DNA from: Sphingomonadales bacterium
GTDB lineage: Bacteria > Pseudomonadota > Alphaproteobacteria > Sphingomonadales > Sphingomonadaceae
Length of the DNA: 62,848 bases
Direction of reading: 5' to 3'
Assembly: GCA_017309275.1 (NCBI GenBank)
Contig: JAFKLT010000057.1
Location: 1-62,848 of the forward strand
In this document: positions 56,801 through 62,848 of the stretch, one piece after another
Layout: each line of letters begins with the position of its first letter
Position numbering within the stretch: position 1 is the first letter of the stretch
Translations under genes and position numbers: made by a program
Notes under the pieces: model-generated
The model's database searches: none
What the model was told of the DNA's origin: nothing
The model's input: only the letters and a program-made list of their open reading frames with translations

Positions 56801-56855
56801 GGGTCGCCTTGCATTCGTCGGCGGCGCGCTATAGAGCGCGCGTCGCACCGGCCAT

Positions 56856-56930
56856 TGGGGCGTAGCCAAGCGGTAAGGCAGCGGTTTTTGGTACCGCCAT
56901 GCGCAGGTTCGAATCCTGCCGCCCCAGCCA
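56856..56930 (+). tRNA. tRNA-Gln(UUG), integration site of the island
   Basis: A full cloverleaf. Acceptor TGGGGCG (56856-56862) pairs with CGCCCCA (56920-56926), then discriminator G and an encoded CCA. The anticodon stem is GCGGT/ACCGC with loop TTTTGGT, anticodon TTG at 56888-56890, and the T-arm contains GGTTCGAATCC. The gene is complete. Its 3' end is the boundary of the integrase-bearing island, so it almost certainly contains or borders the attachment site. Confidence 0.96.
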
Positions 56931-56943
56931 GCCGGTGCTGTGC

Positions 56944-56987
56944 CTCAGCCAAGGGACGGAAAACCCCAGGTTTCTCCCTTAACTGAG
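56944..56987. repeat. Extended imperfect palindrome between tRNA-Gln and integrase
   Basis: Three nested stems: CTCAG (56944-56948) with CTGAG (56983-56987), AAGGGA (56951-56956) with TCCCTT (56975-56980), and GAAAACC (56959-56965) with GGTTTC (56969-56974, one bulged A), loop CCA. It sits 14 bp after the tRNA. It could be the end of the attL region, an excisionase/integrase arm site, or a transcript hairpin. It is not a classic T-tailed terminator. Confidence 0.5.
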
Positions 56988-57043
56988 CAAGGCCGACCAT
57001 CGCAGTGGCATCAATTGCTACCAGTGGGTGGAGCCAGTGCCTG

Positions 57044-59122
57044 ATGCCAGCAATCGAAAATGTGAACCGTCGCGGGGCCACCTACTGGTGGCGTCGCCGG
57101 GTGCGCTTCGTTGGACGGCTTGAACGTCCTATAACCATCGTAACAACGGTCAGCCTTTTGACGAAGGACCAGTCGGTCGCGCGACGGCGCGCGGTCGCGA
57201 TGACCAGCCGAAGCGAGGTTGTGCGAATGAGCTTATACGAACGGATCGAGCAGGAAGGACTGACCAGCGAGCAGGTGAACCATCTCTTTCGAGAGGAGAT
57301 GGTGCGGTATCGCAACATGCTGGCGCATCAGTTGGCGGTGATCGAGAAGGACGGTGAGGGCAATGTCACCGCTCGCTTCCACCAGATGCTCTCGATCTAT
57401 GCAGCGTTTAACGGCGATTTCATCGCAAATGGCTTCGACGACTATATGGGCATCGATTACATCGGGTCATTCGACAAGCGCTTTCCGTCGCTGGACGAAG
57501 AGGCCCGCGCCAATCTTTATGCGATGCTTTCCCAAGCCGGCGATGTTCCCGGCAATTTGCTGAATGAGGCAAAGGCATTGCTGGAGCGGCTCGGCATCGA
57601 GCCAGCGGCTGACCGAATCGAAATTGCCCGGCAGGTCATGTGTGGGGCACGGTTGACGGCCGCGGCAACCTACGACAGCCCCGAGGTTCGGGCGATCGAA
57701 CACAGCTTGGCGCTGATGAACGCGCTCGGGCGAGCGCCTCTGCAGACTTCGATGCCTCCCCCGATCTCCGCCCCTGCGCCTCCAAACGCGTGGAACGCCA
57801 GCACCATTGTGCCTGCGTCAGCGTCGACACTCACCGATGTGCAGACCCATTATGCCACCCTTAGCCCGGTGCAGGCAGTAGAAAAATATATGGAGCTGAA
57901 ACCAAAGGCGCGCGGACGGGAAGATGCGCCGGTCCTGGCCGAGGGTGCGAACCCCAAAAAGCGCAAGTCGCAGCCGAAGGTCTGGGGCGCCAGCCAGAAG
58001 CGCCAGTTCAAGGCCGCGCCCTTTCTGTTCGGCAAGTCAAATAATGGCAAGGCCATGGCAGCAACATGCCAGGAAGACCTGAACCAGTTTTACGACCTGT
58101 TGAACCGGTTACCGTCGTCGCATCATAAGTCGCCTCGACACGAAGCGATGTCGCTGGAGGAAATTTGCAGCGAGGCGCTCGATCGTCTTACTGAAGAAGA
58201 GGAGCGCGGCGAAGAAATCTCGTTCGCGATTGGCCTCGACGTAGGAACCATCAATCGTCATTTCGCCAACCTCAAGAGATTGTGTGCGTGGCTTGCGACG
58301 AAAACGCCAATGGCGCCTCTCGATTTTTCAGATTTTATCCTCGATGAGGACGACAGGGACGAGCGCGACGAGCGCGACCCCTATACGATTGCGCAGGGTG
58401 AAGAATTGTTTCGTCTCGGCATCTGGACCGGCGGTACGGGCGTCGATTTGCCTCAGCGTTTGTCCGTGACGCCGGGAGGCTCGATTTGGCACGACGCAGC
58501 CTATTGGGTCATGCCGCTGGTCTGGTATTCAGGTATGCGGCGCGAGGAAGCTTGTAAGCTTTTGGTCGATGATATCGGCGAAGAAGACGGTATCTTTTTT
58601 GTCAACATCAGGAAAACTTCTGCGGGCGGCGTCAAGAACGCGACCAGCGTTCGTAAGATTCCTGTTTGCGAAGAGCTGCGTCGCTTGGGCTTCATGCATT
58701 ATGTCCAAGCCATGAAGGAAGCTGGCGAGCAGTACCTCTTTCCAGAAATCCAACCCGGTCGCACAGGGCGTGCGCTGGGAGATGTATTTTTCAAAAATAT
58801 ATGGCTTCACATTAAGCCACGTCTGAAACTCGTAAAGCCGGGACAGGCGGTTCACAGCGGTCGGCATATGGTCAGCACTGAATTGAAGATGTTGCAGACA
58901 TTCGAAGAATTTCGGTCGGATCTTCTCGGTCAGAAGCATGGCGGCGAAAATGCCAACCGATACGCGAGCGCCACACGCCTCCAGATCCTGCTTGATGTCG
59001 TGAACCAGATACCCAAAGTGACCGCCCATCTGCAAGATACCGTAGAAATCCGGTTGCTACCCGTTTGCATGCGCGGCGCGCGGCCAACTCGCGAGAGCGC
59101 CGGGCGGCGCAAGCGCGGTTGA
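57044..59122 (+). CDS. Large site-specific tyrosine recombinase (integrase)
   Basis: About 692 residues from ATG 57044 (the frame is open from a GTG at 57005). The N-terminus, NVNRRGATYWWRRRVRF, resembles the DUF6538-type arm-binding domain. A middle region of about 300 residues (core-binding, charged, with a Lys-rich linker) precedes the catalytic domain: Arg499 in WYSGMRREEACKL, His604 and Arg607 in VHSGRHM, His632 in GQKHGG and nucleophile Tyr640 in NRYAS. It is roughly twice the size of phage integrases and looks intact. It inserts the island at tRNA-Gln. Confidence 0.88.
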   Translation: MPAIENVNRRGATYWWRRRVRFVGRLERPITIVTTVSLLTKDQSVARRRAVAMTSRSEVVRMSLYERIEQEGLTSEQVNHLFREEMVRYRNMLAHQLAVIEKDGEGNVTARFHQMLSIYAAFNGDFIANGFDDYMGIDYIGSFDKRFPSLDEEARANLYAMLSQAGDVPGNLLNEAKALLERLGIEPAADRIEIARQVMCGARLTAAATYDSPEVRAIEHSLALMNALGRAPLQTSMPPPISAPAPPNAWNASTIVPASASTLTDVQTHYATLSPVQAVEKYMELKPKARGREDAPVLAEGANPKKRKSQPKVWGASQKRQFKAAPFLFGKSNNGKAMAATCQEDLNQFYDLLNRLPSSHHKSPRHEAMSLEEICSEALDRLTEEEERGEEISFAIGLDVGTINRHFANLKRLCAWLATKTPMAPLDFSDFILDEDDRDERDERDPYTIAQGEELFRLGIWTGGTGVDLPQRLSVTPGGSIWHDAAYWVMPLVWYSGMRREEACKLLVDDIGEEDGIFFVNIRKTSAGGVKNATSVRKIPVCEELRRLGFMHYVQAMKEAGEQYLFPEIQPGRTGRALGDVFFKNIWLHIKPRLKLVKPGQAVHSGRHMVSTELKMLQTFEEFRSDLLGQKHGGENANRYASATRLQILLDVVNQIPKVTAHLQDTVEIRLLPVCMRGARPTRESAGRRKRG

Positions 59123-59177
59123 CACCATGTCGGACTAAATATCGAATAGTCGCTGGGTGGCTAAGCCATCGTTTACG

Positions 59178-59209
59178 GCTGCTATGCGCCTGATATAGGC
59201 CGTAGCAGC
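59178..59209. repeat. Nested hairpin in the gap between integrase and retron RT
   Basis: GCTGCTA (59178-59184) pairs with TAGCAGC (59203-59209), with an inner GCCT/AGGC stem (59188-59191 and 59197-59200). It lies in the 313-bp gap 59123-59435 between two converging genes. Apart from this hairpin I see no gene or promoter in that gap. It may act as a bidirectional terminator, although there is no T-run. Confidence 0.4.
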
Positions 59210-59435
59210 TGCCAAGCTTGCTTCCCAAAAGCGGCCGCTCATTTGGAATGGAACGTGGTGGGGGCGACTAGGAGGCACGCATATTTGCAGCTTCCTTGAT
59301 AGCCGCACATAAGGCTCCTAATCTGGGTAAGGGTATCTGGATGACCGCGCGTGCACACTTACACCGGCCTGTTTTCGCGTGCGCGAGCCGTGCATTTTCA
59401 CTGCGATCTCGCCGCCAACGTCAATCTTGAGTGCC

Positions 59436-60371
59436 TCAATGAAGAATATCTAGCACGAACGACCCGTATTTTTTTCGCAGCATGGCGACAAAGCTCGGTT
59501 CAACATCGTTCGCAAACGCCAGTAAACCTCTCAAGTGAGCGATCGCATCTGGTTCCGCCAAGCCACGGACTGCGCGGTGAACCATCGCGCTAATCAGTCG
59601 CTTGCGTTCGCGGCCAAGAGATAACGAGCCGTCGTTTGCCAAAACCAGCCCGGTCACGCGGCGAGAAGTTGCCTTCGAAGCAAGCTTCGTCTTCGCGGTA
59701 TTCAACTTCAAACGGGGATATTCGATTAAATCGAGCGCCGAATGAATTTCAGCCATAATGGCATCCTTATCGAGACGTCCTTCCGCCGAGATCGTAATAT
59801 CGTCGGCGTACCTCGTATAAACGAGGCCGTTGGCCGCCGCAAAGTTCGAGAGCACGCCATCAAATTGATACATAAGCGCGTTGGATACGAGGGGCGATGT
59901 GGGTGCTCCAATCGACAAGCATACAGGCTTGTAACCGCCTGCGCCCCAAAACATCACAAAAAGTGAAAACTCGATGTCATGGGCTGTCCAATGCGGGAAA
60001 GTCGCTTTGGCATAGGCCATCCAGTCGGCGACTTTGATAGAGTGGAAGAAGTTCTCAAAGTCGAGCTTCAAGATGATACGGGACGCGAGGTGGCGGGAGG
60101 CGTTCTGCTTTATCGAAGATCCGCTTTTATAGGCCGTTGCTGCCGAGTGCACCGGCAATTGCGCCAATATGTCTCTTAGGAAAACATATTGAAGTGCCTT
60201 CAGTTCGCGAGAGGGGTGGCAAATCGTGCGTTGCCCCCCCGATCGTTTCGGAATTTGATAGATTTTATAGCGCTTCGGACCGATTCCAGCGATTCGCACG
60301 ACCTCATTGATGGTCAGTCCGGTCGCGAGCGCGCATGTCCGGATCAGGGAATGCTTAGGCTCAACCGACAT
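59436..60371 (-). CDS. Retron reverse transcriptase
   Basis: About 311 residues from ATG 60371. Retron-type RT features are the NAxxH motif (NASRH, residues 90-94), catalytic Asp104 in LKLDFENFFHSI, SIGAPTSPLVSN (153-164), catalytic YADD (188-191) and the VTGLVLAND segment (239-247). It would reverse-transcribe the msd part of the ncRNA at 61307-61476, primed from the branching guanosine. Its start overlaps the effector stop by 11 bases, so the two are coupled. Order ncRNA-effector-RT is that of retron-Eco1 (Ec86). An earlier in-frame start at 60482 would overlap the effector by 122 bases and is unlikely. Confidence 0.93.
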   Translation of the reverse strand: MSVEPKHSLIRTCALATGLTINEVVRIAGIGPKRYKIYQIPKRSGGQRTICHPSRELKALQYVFLRDILAQLPVHSAATAYKSGSSIKQNASRHLASRIILKLDFENFFHSIKVADWMAYAKATFPHWTAHDIEFSLFVMFWGAGGYKPVCLSIGAPTSPLVSNALMYQFDGVLSNFAAANGLVYTRYADDITISAEGRLDKDAIMAEIHSALDLIEYPRLKLNTAKTKLASKATSRRVTGLVLANDGSLSLGRERKRLISAMVHRAVRGLAEPDAIAHLRGLLAFANDVEPSFVAMLRKKYGSFVLDILH

Positions 60372-61314
60372 TTTGATGCTCCTGGAAAATCCGCATCCGG
60401 GCGGGTTCTTCGGCGACAATTTGCGCGGAAATTTCGTTGATCCATCTAAGCGTGTCGCGATCGCGATCCTCGACGCCAGCATTGAAAGCGACCCTAATCG
60501 GAATCGACCCGATGAGAGGAACGAAGTATTTCACTTTCTTTCCATGAGATACGGGTACGATGAATTTGCAGATTTCAAGTACGCTCAAATGTTTTATGAT
60601 TTCCTTCTCGAAATCATTTAGGCCAAGCGCTTCATAGCAGTCCTTGATTTCCGGCAATCGTGCCCCGCGCAAGAGGTGACAGATTGTTAGGGTCAAATAA
60701 ATTCTGTCGCCTAAGCTCGATATCTTAAACCGACCTTTTGGTCGGACCCTGCGCAACGAGCCAGCAAGTTCCTTAACAATGTCGTCCAAGACGTAGTCTT
60801 GCACGGAAACCCCGCTGTCCACGAAATCCCAGTGGAAGGGGCTTATCTCCGGATCGCTACCCGACCCCTCTTCGAAGTATCGGAGCGCCCCGAGTTTTAT
60901 AAAGGACGAGCTATTGTCGTGAATGCTTGATATCAAAACAATGAGTTTCGCCCTGATTTCGGGCGTCTTCACGAATGCTCCAAGCTCGCAAATCGACCCC
61001 GCGCTTTCGACGATCAAAATTACGCCGTCGACAATAGCAGATATATATTCTTCGAGGTCGAGCAAATTTGTGAAATTGGATCCGGGCAACGCCTCGGTAG
61101 CACGCTCCGCTAATATGATCTGAGCGCCCACGATTTGCTCGCGGGAGCTAACATGCCGAAGCAGGGCCTCTCGGACCGACGCGGGTGTTTTAGAGGCGGC
61201 GTCAATTCGCCCCCCGCAGAGAAAAACTGTCCGATTCTCCCGTCGAATCTCGGATTTCGCGAAATCAACCAGCTTCAGCAGCTCGATGACACGGTCCAGA
61301 AAAATAAGCTTCAC
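60361..61314 (-). CDS. Retron NDT-like effector (Eco1/St85-type)
   Basis: About 317 residues from GTG 61314. The N-terminal nucleoside deoxyribosyltransferase-like domain has TVFLCGGRID (29-38), LLDLEEYISAIVDGVIL (84-100) and ESAGSICELGAF (103-114), with Glu110 as the likely catalytic residue. The C-terminal 120 residues look like a winged-helix DNA-binding region. This matches the retron-Eco1 effector, which binds msDNA and is thought to act on host nucleotides or DNA when phage disturb the complex. No ATG lies between the msd hairpin and the conserved domain, and an in-frame TTG at 61410 would place the hairpin inside the protein. The GTG itself lies in the a2 arm of the ncRNA. Confidence 0.85.
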   Translation of the reverse strand: MKLIFLDRVIELLKLVDFAKSEIRRENRTVFLCGGRIDAASKTPASVREALLRHVSSREQIVGAQIILAERATEALPGSNFTNLLDLEEYISAIVDGVILIVESAGSICELGAFVKTPEIRAKLIVLISSIHDNSSSFIKLGALRYFEEGSGSDPEISPFHWDFVDSGVSVQDYVLDDIVKELAGSLRRVRPKGRFKISSLGDRIYLTLTICHLLRGARLPEIKDCYEALGLNDFEKEIIKHLSVLEICKFIVPVSHGKKVKYFVPLIGSIPIRVAFNAGVEDRDRDTLRWINEISAQIVAEEPARMRIFQEHQNVG

Positions 61315-61476
61315 CTTTGAAAGGCTCGGTTCGGCCTTGGGTTTCCTTGGAGTGAACGAAGAGAACGCCCCGTAGGGCCAAGGGAACCCAAGGCCGAACC
61401 GAGCCGCCAATATCGTTCAATCCATGCATGTCTGGCGAACCGCCCGACAGGGCGCAAGGCCCATTCGCGTGAAGCT
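61307..61476 (-). ncRNA. Retron msr-msd RNA
   Basis: The 5' end, a1, is AGCTTCAC (61476-61469) and pairs with a2, GTGAAGCT (61314-61307). After a1 come GCGA (branching G probably at 61468), msr hairpin 1 (GGGC/GCCC) and msr hairpin 2 (TGTCGGGCG / CGCCAGACA with a G-A mismatch, loop GTT). A TGCATGGATTGAA linker, resembling TGCATTGAA in retron-Eco1, follows. The long msd stem at 61405-61323 completes the RNA. The RNA is about 170 nt. The promoter upstream predicts transcription to start at or next to a1. Confidence 0.88.
61323..61405. repeat. Long inverted repeat forming the msd stem
   Basis: Arms 61323-61350 and 61378-61405 are 28 bases each and pair at 27 positions (one C-A mismatch). The core of one arm is GGCTCGGTTCGGCCTTGGG. 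The 27-base loop (61351-61377) has a small CCC/GGG stem. This stem would be copied into the msDNA by the RT. Confidence 0.95.
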
Positions 61477-61482
61477 CGCCAA

Positions 61483-61511
61483 GCCATGATGACCCGGCAG
61501 TCTGCTGTCAA
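61483..61511 (-). promoter_or_regulatory. Promoter of the retron
   Basis: A perfect -35 TTGACA (61511-61506) and, after 17 bases, a weak -10 CATGGC (61488-61483) on the minus strand. The predicted transcription start is around 61476, exactly the first base of a1. The -10 is poor, but the position supports the assignment. Confidence 0.55.
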
Positions 61512-61670
61512 GTGCGTGACCTTGATCGCCGATCGATCGACGTTTGCAATTGGCCGCCAAATCCGGACCCCTGCCGTTGCCCGGCCAAGAGTTCGGTTAA
61601 TGCATGGCGCACTTTGCAGTACACTGGCGCGGCAAGGTCGCCATCTAATTTCGCTGATCGACGCTGCGTA

Positions 61671-61943
61671 GGCCGTGAGCGATGGCCTCGGCACGCTTTT
61701 CGCAGGTCTCGACTTGGCGTTGCGCGCGAATGCTACCTCACCCCTAGCGTACCGCGAGATCGCGCGATGGCTCGCTTCAAATTGTTCCGCGACAAGCTTC
61801 TCTTGCTCGCGGGAAAAGAGCGGGTTCATTTGTGCTGCGCCACTGATCACATCCGAGCGGTTGCCGAACGCAAGGAGATAGCGGCAGCCTCGGAGGAAAT
61901 TTGCCGCGTGGGTCAGCGCGCTCAGGCCGTAAGACTGCGCCAA
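61671..61943 (-). CDS. Possible small coding region downstream of the SIR2-like gene
   Basis: A frame opens at a TTG (61943), 22 bases inside the end of the SIR2-like gene, and continues past 61671 as far as 61311. The first 90 codons (MAQSYGLSALTHAANFLRG, then FSREQEKLVAEQFEASHRAISRY) have the G/C-rich third positions of real genes. The later part runs through the retron promoter and ncRNA and cannot be coding there. It may be a truncated or frameshifted partner gene, or chance in GC-rich DNA. The end given here, 61671, is approximate. The rest of the gap, 61512-61670, shows nothing recognisable. Confidence 0.25.
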
Positions 61944-62848
61944 TAGGTTGCGAAAAGGTCGGCGCAGCTGCCATCGTTAGTCCACATCCACTGCGGCTCG
62001 CTCGCCATTGTTGACCGTCCGCGCAGTGCCTGGCCAACCTGCTCCGCGACAACTGCAGCATCGCTCTTCGACATGCCCTTTGTCGTCGCGAACACTCGTT
62101 GGTGCGTCGGCGGATCGTTCGTCCCAAAGTCGCTTGCGACACTGAGCAGCTCGATATTCTGGGCGTGGAAGCCAAAGCCGAGGAAGATCAATGTGTCAGC
62201 CTGCGCCACCGCTCTCCGGATCTGTGCTTGAAGGTCGCAACTTTCCGAAAAGGTCTTGATCCGGCTTGCTACCGTTATGAGATCGAACTCCCCTGAGCCA
62301 AACGGAACATACTCTGCCGCTCCCGGGAATATCGATCCGAGTGAGCCGTAGGGGTGGATGAACCGCACGTTGGCAATCAGCTTTTCTGCCTCCTGCGCGC
62401 GGATCCGGAAATAAACCTCCGCAGCCTTTTGAAGGAACAGTTGCAGGCAGCGGTCGTAGTTGAAAACGACGAAGCTCACATTTTCGAATGCGAGGTCGGG
62501 GCGGTTCGCCGGGATGCCGGTGAACAGCTGCCGCGCAAGGCTATAATACCAAGTTCCGGCGAGCGCGCGGATCTCGAATGTCTTCCCTCCGTGGTCCCGC
62601 GGCTGCAACTTGCTCTCCGCTTCGGCCATCGAAATCGCACGTGCAATTCCGAGCTTACCAAGCTGGACATATTCGCGGTTCTCGCAGTGCGACTCCAGAA
62701 AGGTGTCGATTGACAGCGCCAGTTGCATGGCGTCCGCGATTTCACGACCCGAGGCGAAGAATTTATTCTCGACCCAGCCCTGTTCGTCGACAAGCCGCAG
62801 GAGCGCAACATATATGGGGTAGTCGCCGCGTTGGAGTTGCTGCCGCCC
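61922..62848 (-). CDS. SIR2-like domain protein, N-terminus cut by window edge
   Basis: The frame is open from the window end to TGA at 61922, about 308 codons visible. It contains SFVVFNYDRCLQLFL, RFIHPYGSLGSIFPG and TLIFLGFGFHAQNIELL. The order FNYD, H-x-YGSL, GFGFxxxN is that of SIR2-like domains common in anti-phage systems, which can degrade NAD+. The N-terminus and any upstream partner lie outside the window. It sits on the same strand as the retron, 446 bp upstream of a1. A second defence gene in this island is likely. Confidence 0.7.
   Translation of the reverse strand, partial: GRQQLQRGDYPIYVALLRLVDEQGWVENKFFASGREIADAMQLALSIDTFLESHCENREYVQLGKLGIARAISMAEAESKLQPRDHGGKTFEIRALAGTWYYSLARQLFTGIPANRPDLAFENVSFVVFNYDRCLQLFLQKAAEVYFRIRAQEAEKLIANVRFIHPYGSLGSIFPGAAEYVPFGSGEFDLITVASRIKTFSESCDLQAQIRRAVAQADTLIFLGFGFHAQNIELLSVASDFGTNDPPTHQRVFATTKGMSKSDAAVVAEQVGQALRGRSTMASEPQWMWTNDGSCADLFATYWRSLTA

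Noticed and set aside
61311-61410. Extension of the retron effector to an in-frame TTG at 61410
   Set aside because: It would translate the msd stem into protein and has no ribosome site; the inverted repeat is better explained as retron RNA.

Overview
The window looks like the chromosome of an alphaproteobacterium of the Sphingomonadaceae, most like Sphingopyxis. The evidence is very high GC with strong G/C at third codon positions, a serine palmitoyltransferase next to its own acyl carrier protein (sphingolipid synthesis), a NepR/PhyR general stress response pair, a PhoK-type alkaline phosphatase and a two-piece cobalamin methionine synthase. The genus is inference; the family is fairly secure.

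Positions 1-56930 are mostly ordinary core genome. 1-5006: DUF3052, DUF72, purL, a small secreted protein and two membrane proteins on the minus strand. 5073-8729: xseB-ispA-coaD, a periplasmic cyclophilin and queA. 8831-12744: a PAS-GGDEF-EAL-PilZ protein and a hemerythrin protein lie between queA and tgt. 12745-13909: nepR and phyR. 13974-20989: glnE-bcp-DUF455, an M23 peptidase, an ErpA-type Fe-S carrier, xth and a double cNMP-domain protein. 20986-31143: a class II amidotransferase, a GNAT-like protein, a desaturase, lptF-lptG, a lipid kinase paired with a Tam41-like CDP-DAG synthase, and a hybrid histidine kinase. 31232-34613: spt-acp, divergent from a membrane protein of the Pycsar-effector family followed by a TIR protein. 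34710-39181: MATE pump, groESL (RpoH-like promoter plus CIRCE) and a glutaminyl cyclase. 39178-41088: a DJ-1/PfpI gene behind a ZTP (pfl) riboswitch and three small lipoproteins. 41320-47016: an ArsR-methyltransferase fusion, metF and split metH, with an operator palindrome over the promoter. 47110-56800: a beta-helix protein, YbjN, UbiK, TspO, TlyA, DsbD, PhoK, ProC, MarR and IlvE.

An accessory island starts at 56931, immediately after a complete tRNA-Gln(UUG), and runs off the right end. It carries a 692-aa tyrosine integrase, a complete retron (ncRNA, NDT-like effector and reverse transcriptase, all on the minus strand), and a SIR2-like gene cut by the window edge. Base composition is visibly less GC-rich here. 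The retron ncRNA can be read base by base: a promoter whose predicted start falls on the a1 arm, two small msr hairpins, a 28-position msd stem and an 8-nt a2 arm that contains the probable effector start codon.

The most interesting signals are the retron with its a2/start-codon overlap, the Pycsar-TM plus TIR gene pair without a cyclase, the ZTP riboswitch in front of a DJ-1 family gene, the DAG kinase/Tam41 pair, and the ArsR operator placed over a nearly leaderless promoter of the methionine operon.
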